A stretch of 23,252 nt of DNA from positions 1 to 23,252 of the forward strand of contig JAJJLU010000685.1 in assembly GCA_023807065.1 (NCBI GenBank), given 5' to 3'. Of the stretch, positions 1-9,930 are shown in pieces. This DNA is from Isotricha intestinalis (lineage: Eukaryota > Ciliophora > Litostomatea > Vestibuliferida > Isotrichidae). The stretch's first letter is position 1; each line of letters begins with the position of its first letter. A program made the translations under genes and the position numbers. The notes below the pieces were generated by a model that worked only from the letters and a program-made list of their open reading frames with translations, had not been told where the DNA came from and made no database searches.

Positions 1-39
1 CCCCAATCCCCAATCCCCAATCCCCAATCCCCAATCCCC
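1..39. repeat. Telomeric repeat array (CCCCAAT)n
   Basis: Five perfect copies of the heptamer CCCCAAT occupy 1-35 and a sixth copy starts with CCCC at 36-39 before unique sequence begins. The C-rich strand reads 5' to 3' into the chromosome, as expected for the left end of a linear chromosome; the G-strand unit would be ATTGGGG. It resembles the ciliate C4A2 repeat with an added T. The array is cut by the window edge, so its true length is unknown. Confidence 0.93.
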
Positions 40-395
40 TAGATGAAAATTTATGAGAAAATTAAATTAATTAATTATTAATTTTTGAATAAATAAAATA
101 AATAAAATCTTTAGAAAAAAATATATATTAGCTTATATTCAATTTATTTTTTATTTTATTTAAATTTTTAATTATTTAAGAAGTTTAGATAATGTTAATG
201 AAAATATTATTGTGTATAGAGAATCCCATAGTATAGAAAACTACCCTTCACATTATACAAAAGGTGGAGTTTAAGACTAAGAGGATGGGTTATACATACT
301 GCAACATTTGTCATTTTAAATTTTTCTTTTTTATAATTATAATTTATATTTGTAAAATAAATAAAAAAATAAAAATAAATAAGAAAAAGAAGAAA
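40..395. other. Subtelomeric leader, no gene seen
   Basis: AT-rich sequence lies between the telomere and the first gene. A somewhat more GC-containing patch lies at about 220-310. An open frame in phase with the myosin gene begins at 264, but residues 1-44 it encodes are a hydrophobic and Lys/Asn-rich stretch that looks like translated leader. I see no promoter element I could name. Confidence 0.5.
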
Positions 396-3300
396 ATGAA
401 TAGAATATCAAAATTAAATAAAAATTATTTTATATTAGAGGGAATTCCAATAAGTTTAGAATTATTTGAAAAATATCAAAAAAGGAGAAAAGCAAAAATA
501 GTAACCTTTATAGATGATTTAAGTAGTTTAAACACTAGAACAGAAAATGAAGTCTTAAAAGCATTAAATCAAATGGTAAAATCAAAAAATTTTTTTAAAT
601 ATTGTTCCTCTCTTTTAATAAATATAAACCCTGGCCCGAATTTTATATTCGATTATTTGAATTTAGAATCATATTTAAAATTAAATAAAAATAATCAAGA
701 AATAAATGAAAAACCTCATTTATATTCATTTATGCATTATGTATATAAAATAATGAAAAAAGAAGATGAAGATCAAGCAGTATGCTTAATGGGACCAATA
801 GGTTCAGGAAAAACATTTAATATAATACATATCATAGAATATTTTTGTTATTCATATTGTCCAAAAAATTTTGAAGCAGAAGTTTTTGATATGATTCATA
901 AAAGTATTCAATTAATCCATATTTTTGGATCAATTTATAGAGAAAATAATATAGAAAGCACTTCATGTGGAATGTTAATGAAATTAGGATTTAATAACAA
1001 TGACGAAATTTGTTTATTTGATTTAGATGCAAAAATTTTAGATGTTACTTTACCTTTTTCTGAAAATGGAAGATCTTTTAGTATTTTGCATTCTTTTATT
1101 AAGGGAGCCAATCCACAATTGAGGAAAATTTTTGAAATCCCATATAATGAAAATAATTTAGCTTTTTTTAGGAAATTTTCCAACAATTTTTCAGATAATA
1201 CAAAAGAAAGATTTAAATTAAATGATTTAGAAATATGGAATAGATTTCATTCTTTAATGAAATGGTTTAAATTTCCAAAAAATGATGTTATTTCTATTTT
1301 ACAATGTTTAGCTTTTGTGATTAATTTAAATGAAATTGTAATATCCAAGGTAAAAGTAGGTCAATTAAAAAAAAAAGAATTATTTTCTATTCATAAAGGT
1401 TTAGTAACTAAAAAATTATGTAAAAATTTGTCAATTGAAGAGGATTTTTTTTTAGAAACAACAGGAACATTTAAAACAAGTCAAGAAGCAAAAACATTCA
1501 TAATATCATTAATGAAACAAACTTATTATATTATATTTGAGTTTATTTTAGTTCGTTTAAAAGATTATTTAAAATCTTATTTTATTAATTTATCTAGAAA
1601 AGCCTCTCAACCAAATCCTTTTGTCACAAAAATTAAATATATAAATTTTATAGATTTTCCTGGAGAAGTTGAAGACAAAACTTTAGGAGGTTTTACTACT
1701 AATTTAGCAAATGAATGTTTACTTATGTATTCTTCTACAAGATATTATCAAATTATAGAAAAATTATTATCAGAAGGGATAACATTAAAAATGTTTAAAC
1801 CTCTTCATTCTTATAGTACCATTAAAGCTTGTTTTGGAGAAAATGGATTTTTTGATTATTTTTCTCAACCATTTACATCTGGAAATTTTTATGAATTTAT
1901 TAGAGCTTCTGAATTCAAAAAACATTTCATTAAATGTGTAAAATTTAATCAACCTGAAGATTTTAGTCCCCCTGATTTTAATTTTAAATTTTGTTTTTCC
2001 CATCAACAAGTCATATATAATTATGAAACTTTATATTTTGAAGCTAAAGGATTTGTTGAAAATAAAAAAATATTTGATATTTTTTCAAAAAGCCAAAATT
2101 CAGTTATTTCATTTTGTTATAAAATGCTTTTAACAAATAATACAAAGGATTTTTATTCTTTTTATTCACAAACTTTAAAAAGTTTATTTCAATCAATTAA
2201 AGATATTTCACCTTTTGTAATGTATTGCTTACATTCAAATAATTCATATAAAATATTTTTCAATGAAAAAGGAGAAAATAAATTTTCATTAAAAAAGAAA
2301 AGAGAAAAAACTAAAGAATTTGATGAAATTCCAAGTGAAATAACAATAAATATGATGAAACATAGTTTGGCATTTCCTTTATTAAATTGGGTATGGTATG
2401 GTTATAAAGAATGGATAGAAATTGATGATTTCATAAAAGAATTTTGTATAGATTTTGAAAGAATCAAAGATAAAATTGTTTCTTTAAATAATGCAGATTT
2501 TGGAAAACCCAAATTTCAAAATATAAGTTTTAAAAATTTAGAAAAGAAAGATATTGTAAAATATACAATGAATATTTTAAGTAGAGAAGGTGATTATATA
2601 ATTGGAAAAAATTTTGTTATTATGAAAGAAGGTACTATAAATAAAATGAAGAATTATTTGAATGCAATGATTAAGACAGCTCAACAGATGTCACAAAACA
2701 TAAAAATAAATAAAACTAAAACTAAATTTTCAAATGTTAAAAATTCTAGATTAATTACTCAAAGATTAAGTTCTAAAAATTCTACTCCTTCAGATAGTAA
2801 TAACGTAACTATAAAATTATCTGATAAAAATTTATCATTACCAAGAATTAGAGGTGATTTAGAAAAAACAGAATTTTCAAGAGAAGATTTATTAAAAAGG
2901 CAATGTATATTAAATATATATAAAAATGGAAGAATCATTAATAATACTTCCCCATTGACTTCTCTTAAGACTGAGAAATATAATGTTTTTTCTATAATTT
3001 CGAAAGATGACAGAAATTTGAAAGATGAAAATGATATTATGAATACATCAAATGATGTCATTGAAGAAATAGAAGAAACTATAAAAAAAACAAAAAAAAA
3101 TACAGTTGTTATAGATCCAATTTTATTTAATAAAATTAAACATTTAATGGAGCCCAATAAAAATAAAAATTATAAAATTTTTGATTATAAAGAAATAACT
3201 CCTCAATTAATAAAATTACAAACTTGTATAAGAGGATTTTTAGGAAGAAAAAAATTCAAATATTTTGATTTTTTAATAAATCAAATAGTTATTATACAAA

Positions 3301-4361
3301 GATATATAAGAGGTTTTATAACAAGGAAAAAATTTGAAAAATTTATGAAATGTTATAAAAAAATTATCATAATACAAAGGGTATATCATATTAGATTCCA
3401 TAAAATGGTTCAAAGTTCAATTAAAATTCAAAAATGTTGGAAAAGATATAAAAATAATCAAATTTTAAAAGATAAATTAGCTCAAAGAAAAAGAGCTTCT
3501 ATAAAAGGAGAATATTGGGATTCTGATTCTCAAGATAATGAATATAATAGAGAAAATTATAATTTAGAACTGCAACTTAGAGAAATTGCATCTCATTCTA
3601 ATTTTTCAAAAAAGAGAAAACATAAAAAATTAAATAAAAGCCAAGAAAATATGACAGATAAAATAAAAAATGAAAAGAATCCAAAAAGAATAGTTGAAAT
3701 GATTTTATGTGATAAAAGGTTAAATCAAGAAAATAAAGATTTAAATTATTTATTACTTGATAAAAAAAAATTATTATCTTCTTCTTCTTTAATTCAAAAA
3801 TTAAGAGATGACGAAAACAAAAATGAAGAAAAAAGTGAAAATCAAATAAAAAATGAAGAAAATAAAAAAAGTAGAATAACTCAAGAATTAATTAATAAAA
3901 TTAAGCATGAAGAAGAAAATTTAACTTTTAAACCTTCTATTAATAAAAATTTCAATATTAATTTAAAATATCCAAGTAATTTTTTGAAAAGAATCGAATT
4001 TTATAAATTATTCAAAGAAAGAAATATTGAAAATTTAAGAAATCATTATAAAAAAAAAGAAGAAAATTCATTTAGACCTAAGGTTTCTAATTTTGCAAAT
4101 TCCATTAGAAATGTTTTCAATAGATTATATAATGAAGATTTAATTAGAAAAAAACAACAAAAACAAATATTAAAAAACATTAATTCCACCCTTCAAACAC
4201 ATAATGATTTTTATTCAAGTAATAAAAGATTCCTTGAAGAAAATTCTACTAATAAAAAAATAGAAAATATCAATTTATCAGAAATTCATAAACCTAGAAC
4301 AAATGAAACTGAAGAAAATAATTTAGATTTATGGCCTTCAAATATTTCAAAAAAATTTTAA
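396..4361 (+). CDS. Divergent myosin-like motor protein with IQ motifs
   Basis: Numbering here is from an upstream in-frame ATG at 264; I prefer the ATG at 396 (residue 45), because residues 1-44 look like translated leader. The P-loop GPIGSGKT (G177-T184, 792-815) matches the myosin GESGAGKT. A switch I-like segment follows at about 229-236 and a switch II-like DFPGE at 464-468. A stretch near 580-640 resembles the lower 50-kDa region, and FVMYCLHSNN resembles the FVRCIKPN actin-side motif. Two good IQ motifs start at about residues 985 and 1011, with two weaker ones after, so calmodulin-like light chains may bind. The tail is Lys/Glu/Asn-rich, without a clear long coiled coil or known tail domain. 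Key switch residues are altered, so ATP hydrolysis may be weak or lost. Family assignment is secure at the motor and IQ level; the class is not assignable. The gene ends in TAA. Confidence 0.82.
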   Translation: MNRISKLNKNYFILEGIPISLELFEKYQKRRKAKIVTFIDDLSSLNTRTENEVLKALNQMVKSKNFFKYCSSLLININPGPNFIFDYLNLESYLKLNKNNQEINEKPHLYSFMHYVYKIMKKEDEDQAVCLMGPIGSGKTFNIIHIIEYFCYSYCPKNFEAEVFDMIHKSIQLIHIFGSIYRENNIESTSCGMLMKLGFNNNDEICLFDLDAKILDVTLPFSENGRSFSILHSFIKGANPQLRKIFEIPYNENNLAFFRKFSNNFSDNTKERFKLNDLEIWNRFHSLMKWFKFPKNDVISILQCLAFVINLNEIVISKVKVGQLKKKELFSIHKGLVTKKLCKNLSIEEDFFLETTGTFKTSQEAKTFIISLMKQTYYIIFEFILVRLKDYLKSYFINLSRKASQPNPFVTKIKYINFIDFPGEVEDKTLGGFTTNLANECLLMYSSTRYYQIIEKLLSEGITLKMFKPLHSYSTIKACFGENGFFDYFSQPFTSGNFYEFIRASEFKKHFIKCVKFNQPEDFSPPDFNFKFCFSHQQVIYNYETLYFEAKGFVENKKIFDIFSKSQNSVISFCYKMLLTNNTKDFYSFYSQTLKSLFQSIKDISPFVMYCLHSNNSYKIFFNEKGENKFSLKKKREKTKEFDEIPSEITINMMKHSLAFPLLNWVWYGYKEWIEIDDFIKEFCIDFERIKDKIVSLNNADFGKPKFQNISFKNLEKKDIVKYTMNILSREGDYIIGKNFVIMKEGTINKMKNYLNAMIKTAQQMSQNIKINKTKTKFSNVKNSRLITQRLSSKNSTPSDSNNVTIKLSDKNLSLPRIRGDLEKTEFSREDLLKRQCILNIYKNGRIINNTSPLTSLKTEKYNVFSIISKDDRNLKDENDIMNTSNDVIEEIEETIKKTKKNTVVIDPILFNKIKHLMEPNKNKNYKIFDYKEITPQLIKLQTCIRGFLGRKKFKYFDFLINQIVIIQRYIRGFITRKKFEKFMKCYKKIIIIQRVYHIRFHKMVQSSIKIQKCWKRYKNNQILKDKLAQRKRASIKGEYWDSDSQDNEYNRENYNLELQLREIASHSNFSKKRKHKKLNKSQENMTDKIKNEKNPKRIVEMILCDKRLNQENKDLNYLLLDKKKLLSSSSLIQKLRDDENKNEEKSENQIKNEENKKSRITQELINKIKHEEENLTFKPSINKNFNINLKYPSNFLKRIEFYKLFKERNIENLRNHYKKKEENSFRPKVSNFANSIRNVFNRLYNEDLIRKKQQKQILKNINSTLQTHNDFYSSNKRFLEENSTNKKIENINLSEIHKPRTNETEENNLDLWPSNISKKF

Positions 4362-4902
4362 GCAAATACTATTATAATTTTTTTGAATATGTTATTTTTT
4401 TAATATAATATATAGAAATATAATAATATTTTAAAAAAATCTTTTTCTCTTCATAATAAAGAAAAAGTGTATAGTTTAAGAATATAATAAAATCATCTTT
4501 TAAAAGAATAATAGAAAAATCTATATACTTTCCAAAATGAAGATTTATAGTTAAAGTTATATATTTTTTGAATAAACTCTTCTTATGTGTAATTAAATTA
4601 TTACTAATTAATTTAAAACTTAAATTTTATTAAAGAAAAGAAAATTCCTATTGAATTTGTTTACACAAAAATAAAAGAGAAACTGATATAAATAAAGAAA
4701 TTATTGTATGAAAATTTTTTCTTAAAAAATGATTTATCAAAATATCAAATTTTGAACATTTGTTTTCTATATAATTTAATGGAAAAAATTGCCAAAGAAA
4801 ATACAAAAAAATATTTAAAGTTTGTTAATTTGAAAAAATTAAATTAATATAATATTTTTAATTTTAAAATTTTAATTTATATTATATGAACAATTTAAAA
4901 TA
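4362..4902. other. Intergenic region with a possible small relic
   Basis: AT-rich spacer lies between the myosin-like gene and the protease gene. The only coding-like signal is the open stretch at 4617-4847, described separately. The last 50 bases before the protease ATG are almost pure A/T, as expected of a short 5' leader. No RNA gene was seen. Confidence 0.5.
4617..4847 (+). pseudogene. Possible short gene relic with one in-frame stop
   Basis: One frame stays open from 4617 to the TAA at 4845-4847 except for a TAA at 4689-4691. The downstream 52 codons are uninterrupted and contain a Met at 4779 (MEKIAKENTKKYLKF). In DNA this rich in A and T, stops should appear about every ten codons, so the open length is notable. 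No family is recognised. It could be a decayed exon, an upstream piece of the protease gene, or chance. Confidence 0.27.
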
Positions 4903-7347
4903 ATGAATATAAAAACAAAAAATAAATTAATATTCAAAAATAAACAAAATTATTCTCAATCTAATTCTCTGTTAGGTTTGGTGGGAATTAAAAATTTAGG
5001 CAATACATGTTATATGAATGCTGGAGTTCAATGTTTAAGTAATTTTTATGAATTTAGTAATTATTTTTTAAAAAAAGAATTTGATAAAAGATTAATAAAA
5101 GAAACCAAAGAAAATAAAGATAAAAAAGAAATCAATACTTATGATATATTAATAAAATTTACTCAAATAATTAAAAGACTTCATTTTGGAAAAGATAAAT
5201 TAATTTCAATTCAATCATTTAGAAATTCAATAGGAAGAAGAAATTCAATTTTTATGACAAATACTCAAGAAGACACTCAAGAATTTTTAATTACACTATT
5301 AGATTTTTTAAATGAGCAAATTTATTTGTATAACAAAGAATTGAATAAAAATTTTCAAATAACAACTACTGAAATTTCAAGTAAATTAAGTTTAAAAGAT
5401 TTTAGAGAACAAGAAAATAATGGTTTAAATGAATTAATTAATTATTTAGTAAATAATCAAAGTATCATAAGTTGTTTTTTTTCAGGTCAATTCAGATCTA
5501 CTGTTCAATGTGCAAAATGTAAAAATTGTAGTCATAGTTTTGAAATTTTTTTAGGTTTATCTTTACCTATTCCTTTGTTTACTGAAATTTCATTTATGGT
5601 GTATTTTGTTTATTTTAATTTTGAAAAAGGTATCTTACAAATTCCAATTTATATTGAAAATGATTTAATAATTTTAGATTTAAGAAATAAAATAAGCTAT
5701 ATTTTAAATATCCACCCTTTTAGTTTCATAATATGCTTAATAAAAAATAATAAAATTGAAAAAATTTATAATAATTTAGTGACAATATCTGAAATTTTTT
5801 ATCCAGGAACATTAATGGACAAAATATTATTATTTTGTTTTGAAATTGATAGAACTATATTTTTAAATGTAGAAAACAAATTCATTAAATGTGATTCCAA
5901 AATGAGTTCTCAAATAGATGGTTTATCAAATAGTGATCTTGTTTCAATAAATAAAAACTTTCAAATAAAATTTAAAAGATATCATATTAATGATTTATAT
6001 TCTGAACCTCAACAAACTTTTTATACACAAATTGATAAAACTTTTCTAGAATTATATTATGGTAAAGATATCTTAACTTCTAAATTAACTTTTTCTCAAA
6101 AAATAAACACCAAATCTGTTTCTAATTTAATTTATCATTCTAAGTTAAGTTCAATTGTTGAAAAAAATAATGAAGATGATTTTAAAGAAGAAAATAGAAA
6201 AAATTTTATAAAATTATTAACCTCAAGTTTACTTATTTATACTGATGAAAATTATGGATTGAGTAATAATTATTTGAAAGTTTTAATAAATTTTTCTGTT
6301 TTTCAATCTGATATTATTAATAATTATTTTTCCAATTATAAGAGAAAAGATGTTGGTTTTCAAAGATTTATTTATATTAATATAAAGTGGAAAATTTCAT
6401 TTCTTGAAATTTATTTAAATAATAATTTTTCAATTGATTTATCAATTCCCCAAATTAGGGTAGTAAATATTAATAAAAATAAATTTAAAAAATGTGTTCT
6501 TTGTAATAAATTTGATTGCAGCAATTGTATTTTAAATGAATTAAAAGATTATAAGTCGGTTCAAGATTTGTTAGAAAAATATCCAAAAAACAATGGATTA
6601 TTCATAGATAATAATTATTTATATTATGACTATAATCAAAGAAGGTTAACTCATTCAAAAACAGATTTTGAATTAGAACTAGTATATCCAAAAAAAATAT
6701 TAAATAAATTAAAAGAAACTGTCTTTAATATATTTAAGATGATCATTCCTCAAGAGAATTTTACCAAAAAAAAATCTAAAATTGAAAAAGAAAAAAATAA
6801 TATTGATATTTACGATTGTATTAAAAAATTTTCATCAAGAGAAACATTGGATGAAGGAAATGATTGGTATTGTTCTTGTTGTAAAGTAAATCAAAAAGCA
6901 TATAAAACAATTAGAATCAATTATGCCCCTAATATATTAATGATTCAATTAAAAAGATTTAAGACAGATGGAAATATTAAAATAGATAATTTCATAGATT
7001 TTCCTATAAAAAACTTAAATCTTAAAGTACATCATATTTCAGAAACATATGATTTAATGGGTATAATAAATCATTATGGAAATATTAGTTTTGGTCATTA
7101 TATTGCAGTATGCAAAAATTATTATAATAATAAATGGTATAAATATGATGATTCTTCAGTAATTGAAATTTCAGAAAATGAAATTGTTTCAAAAGATGCT
7201 TATGTACTGTTTTATAAAAAAAAAACTTTCCACCCTAATTTAGCAGAAAAATGGTATGATAATATGGGAGATTATATTAATTATATTAAAGATAAATTTA
7301 AAAAATTTAATTTTAGTTATTTGGAAAAAGAAAAATATTATAAATAA
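4903..7347 (+). CDS. Ubiquitin-specific protease (USP, peptidase C19), USP4/11/15-like
   Basis: Cysteine protease that removes ubiquitin from proteins. The Cys box GIKNLGNTCYMN gives the nucleophile Cys36 (5008-5010). The QEDTQEF segment near residue 125 is the QQDxxEF-like box. The His box GHYIAVC gives His732 (7096-7098), and WYKYDD gives Asp749/Asp750 as the third catalytic residue; the domain closes with AYVLFYKK. The USP zinc ribbon is split into C203/C206 and C657/C660, as usual for the family. Between them lies a long insertion whose first part resembles the embedded ubiquitin-like domain of USP4/11/15 (about residues 225-300). A further compact CxxC-x4-CxxC motif sits at C531-C542. 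The catalytic domain starts almost at the N-terminus, so the DUSP-UBL head of animal homologues is absent. All catalytic residues are present, so it should be active. It ends 75 bases from the convergent coiled-coil gene. Confidence 0.95.
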   Translation: MNIKTKNKLIFKNKQNYSQSNSLLGLVGIKNLGNTCYMNAGVQCLSNFYEFSNYFLKKEFDKRLIKETKENKDKKEINTYDILIKFTQIIKRLHFGKDKLISIQSFRNSIGRRNSIFMTNTQEDTQEFLITLLDFLNEQIYLYNKELNKNFQITTTEISSKLSLKDFREQENNGLNELINYLVNNQSIISCFFSGQFRSTVQCAKCKNCSHSFEIFLGLSLPIPLFTEISFMVYFVYFNFEKGILQIPIYIENDLIILDLRNKISYILNIHPFSFIICLIKNNKIEKIYNNLVTISEIFYPGTLMDKILLFCFEIDRTIFLNVENKFIKCDSKMSSQIDGLSNSDLVSINKNFQIKFKRYHINDLYSEPQQTFYTQIDKTFLELYYGKDILTSKLTFSQKINTKSVSNLIYHSKLSSIVEKNNEDDFKEENRKNFIKLLTSSLLIYTDENYGLSNNYLKVLINFSVFQSDIINNYFSNYKRKDVGFQRFIYINIKWKISFLEIYLNNNFSIDLSIPQIRVVNINKNKFKKCVLCNKFDCSNCILNELKDYKSVQDLLEKYPKNNGLFIDNNYLYYDYNQRRLTHSKTDFELELVYPKKILNKLKETVFNIFKMIIPQENFTKKKSKIEKEKNNIDIYDCIKKFSSRETLDEGNDWYCSCCKVNQKAYKTIRINYAPNILMIQLKRFKTDGNIKIDNFIDFPIKNLNLKVHHISETYDLMGIINHYGNISFGHYIAVCKNYYNNKWYKYDDSSVIEISENEIVSKDAYVLFYKKKTFHPNLAEKWYDNMGDYINYIKDKFKKFNFSYLEKEKYYK

Positions 7348-7422
7348 TTGATATATTTGATTGTCTACTATATTATATTTTTTAATCAAAAAATAAGGAA
7401 TATATAAATTATTTTTTATATA

Positions 7423-9177
7423 TCATATGTTCATTTTTTTAATTTCAATAATACACTTAAAGGTATCATTAACAAATTTTTTTACTTCATTTTCCATTGA
7501 TTCTGTCATTTCAATTTCATCATCTTCTTCTTTTTTTTCCTCTATTCTTTCATCTTCTTCTTTTCCTTTTACATTTTCACATTTATTTTTTTCTGTTAAT
7601 TTTTCTTCTATTTTTATGTCTTCAAAATTGTTTTCGTTATCTTCTTTTTTTTTTTCTTTCTTTTGTTTTATTATTATTTCTTCTAATTTTTTTTTAGACC
7701 CTTGATTGTCTATTAATATGTGAAAAGAATTAGTGTTTTCTATTTGGAAAAATTTAATTTTTTTATTATAAATATCTAGAACACTAAATTGCTCTTGATT
7801 TTCAATTTGCATATTTATATTATATTTATTTCTAATATTAAATTCTTCAATACGACATTTTTCATTGATATTTGTTTTTTCTTGACCTTGATAATTAATT
7901 GGTTCTATTCTGAATGAAAATAATTCTTGTTTTTTTTTACAAGATTCAATTAAAATTTCATTTGAATTTATTTCTAAATTTTTAATTGTATTAATGTTTT
8001 GATTTTTTGTTTTTATTTTTTCTTTTAATTCTTTGATTTCTTTTTCTAATTGTTCAAAATTGAATTTTTTTTTTAATACTTTATTATCTTGTTTATCTTC
8101 CTCTAATTTATTATTACTTTCCAAAAGTTTAATTAAATTTTTATTATATTCTTCTAATTTTTCTTTCAATTCTTTATTTTCTTTTTTATATAGATTGGTT
8201 TGATTTTCAAACTTTTTTAATTTTTGATTTTCTTCTTCGAGTTGAATTAACTTTTCTCCTAAAGTTTTTTGGTTTTCTTCATAAGATTGAGTGTTTGCTT
8301 CAATAATTTTTTTTAATTTTCCAATTTCTTTTGATAAGTCATTTGAATTGTAATTTTTTTTTTTTAATAATTTATTTTCATTTTTTAATTGTTCATTTAT
8401 GGAATTTAAATCATTTATCATTTTTTTTTGATGTTCTAATAAAGATTTATTAATATCATTTATTTGAATATTTTCTTTTTTTTCTTCTTTTCTTAAACAT
8501 GTTTTATTAATTTGATTAATTAAATTATTTTCAATTTCCATTCCATTTAATTTATTATATTCTAAAATTCCTAAATTTTCCTTATTTAATTTTGATAATT
8601 CATTTCTTAATTTAATATTTTCATCGTTTTTTAATTTTAATTCTTTTTTCAAAGAATGAACAATTTTTAATTGTTCACCTGCAATAAAATAACTATTTCC
8701 TTCATTAATTAAATTACTTTTAGGTTGAGGTTGATGAAATATCTCATTAATAGAATTTTGATTACTATTATTTGATGTTTTATTTCTAATTTTTTCAAAA
8801 TTAAACTTTCTAAATCCTTTATAATTATTACTATATATACTTCCAATAATATTATTAATTGATAATTGTTTTTTATGATTATTTTTAATTGGAGTTTGAC
8901 AATTAATGGCATGATGTGAAAATCTTATTTTATTAGGGGTTAATACTCGTTTATATTGAATATCATTATTAACTTCTAATTTTGTTGTTGTGTTCAATAT
9001 AGGTTTTATTGTAGTTTCGTAATTTGAATTAGAAATATGAATTTTATTTTTATTATTCATTTTACTTATTGGAAGAAAGCTTTTCTTATTAATTGGTATG
9101 ATTTGAGTTTTAATTTTTTTTGAATTAGAATTTATTTTTATTTTTGACGACGATTTCAATGAATTTAAATTTTCCAT
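7423..9177 (-). CDS. Coiled-coil protein of unknown function
   Basis: I recognise no family. The 584-residue protein has a basic, Ser/Asn-rich, probably disordered head (about 1-165), which includes short blocks such as NKIRFSHHAINCQTPI. A long heptad-like region rich in Leu, Lys, Glu and Asn follows (about 165-400) and should form a coiled coil. A less repetitive stretch (about 405-495) comes next, then a strongly charged Lys/Glu tract (about 500-555), and the protein ends in a short amphipathic segment. This layout is common in cytoskeletal, basal-body or cortical scaffold proteins of ciliates, but the role is inference only. The start is the first ATG in a frame that opens in AT-rich leader. 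The stop is TGA at 7423-7425; reading through it would run antisense into the neighbouring protease gene, which supports TGA as a true stop here. Confidence 0.8.
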   Translation of the reverse strand: MENLNSLKSSSKIKINSNSKKIKTQIIPINKKSFLPISKMNNKNKIHISNSNYETTIKPILNTTTKLEVNNDIQYKRVLTPNKIRFSHHAINCQTPIKNNHKKQLSINNIIGSIYSNNYKGFRKFNFEKIRNKTSNNSNQNSINEIFHQPQPKSNLINEGNSYFIAGEQLKIVHSLKKELKLKNDENIKLRNELSKLNKENLGILEYNKLNGMEIENNLINQINKTCLRKEEKKENIQINDINKSLLEHQKKMINDLNSINEQLKNENKLLKKKNYNSNDLSKEIGKLKKIIEANTQSYEENQKTLGEKLIQLEEENQKLKKFENQTNLYKKENKELKEKLEEYNKNLIKLLESNNKLEEDKQDNKVLKKKFNFEQLEKEIKELKEKIKTKNQNINTIKNLEINSNEILIESCKKKQELFSFRIEPINYQGQEKTNINEKCRIEEFNIRNKYNINMQIENQEQFSVLDIYNKKIKFFQIENTNSFHILIDNQGSKKKLEEIIIKQKKEKKKEDNENNFEDIKIEEKLTEKNKCENVKGKEEDERIEEKKEEDDEIEMTESMENEVKKFVNDTFKCIIEIKKMNI

Positions 9178-9930
9178 TAAAAAAATAATTTATTTTGAAT
9201 TTAAAGAATTTTTATTAAAATAAAAAAATTTAATTCTACAAAAATACTTATTTCTTGTGTTTTCCTTTAAAGCTGGATTTTCCTTTTTTAATTTGTCATT
9301 TTTTTAAACAGTGAGTTAGACATAAAATATCATTTAATTTGTATTTTTTTCCAAAAAATTTGTTTTAATTACATTTTTAAATCCATTCTTATAATTTTGT
9401 AATTCTAATTTTAAATCAAGTTTTACTATTAATTAATTAAAACATTTTTTTGTTGAATTGTGCTGAATGAGTGTTTTTTAATTATTTTTCAAAGAAATTA
9501 TTTGAAATTATTTAATTGATTTAATTTTATTTAATGATTTGTTTAGAATTTATAGTAAATATTTTTTCAAGTGTATTAATTGAAAGAATTCTACAATCAA
9601 AATAAAATTTTTTGATAGAATTGGGAAAGGAATAATTTTTTATTTCTATGTTTTAATTAAATCTATTTTTTTTAAAATAATTAGTTTTTGTATAAATGAG
9701 ATAACTTACTTTTGATAAAATATGTGATTTAATGAAAGAAAAGATAAATCTTTTTATAATTATATATTCTTTCAGAAGGAAATATAAAGAATTTTATAGA
9801 ATAATAAATCTTCATTATAATCAATTAGATTAAATGTGCTCTATTCATGAAAATCACCGAAAAAATCTTTCCGAAAATATTTTTTAAAAAATACATGAAA
9901 CTCAGTTTCAAAACATTTAAAATAAATTTT
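9178..9930. other. Intergenic spacer, nothing recognised
   Basis: AT-rich sequence lies upstream of the coiled-coil gene. I checked both strands for coding blocks and found only short open stretches of low complexity. It probably contains the 5' leader and promoter of the coiled-coil gene, but I can name no element. Confidence 0.45.

Noticed and set aside
264..395. N-terminal extension of the myosin-like gene from the ATG at 264
   Set aside because: The 44 extra residues are a Phe/Ile string and a Lys/Asn string from AT-rich DNA, with no relation to a myosin head. The ATG at 396 is followed by normal protein sequence.
7427..7705. Plus-strand Ser/Phe-rich ORFs over the coiled-coil gene
   Set aside because: They are the antisense of the Lys/Glu-rich tail of the minus-strand gene; low-complexity codons there leave all frames open.
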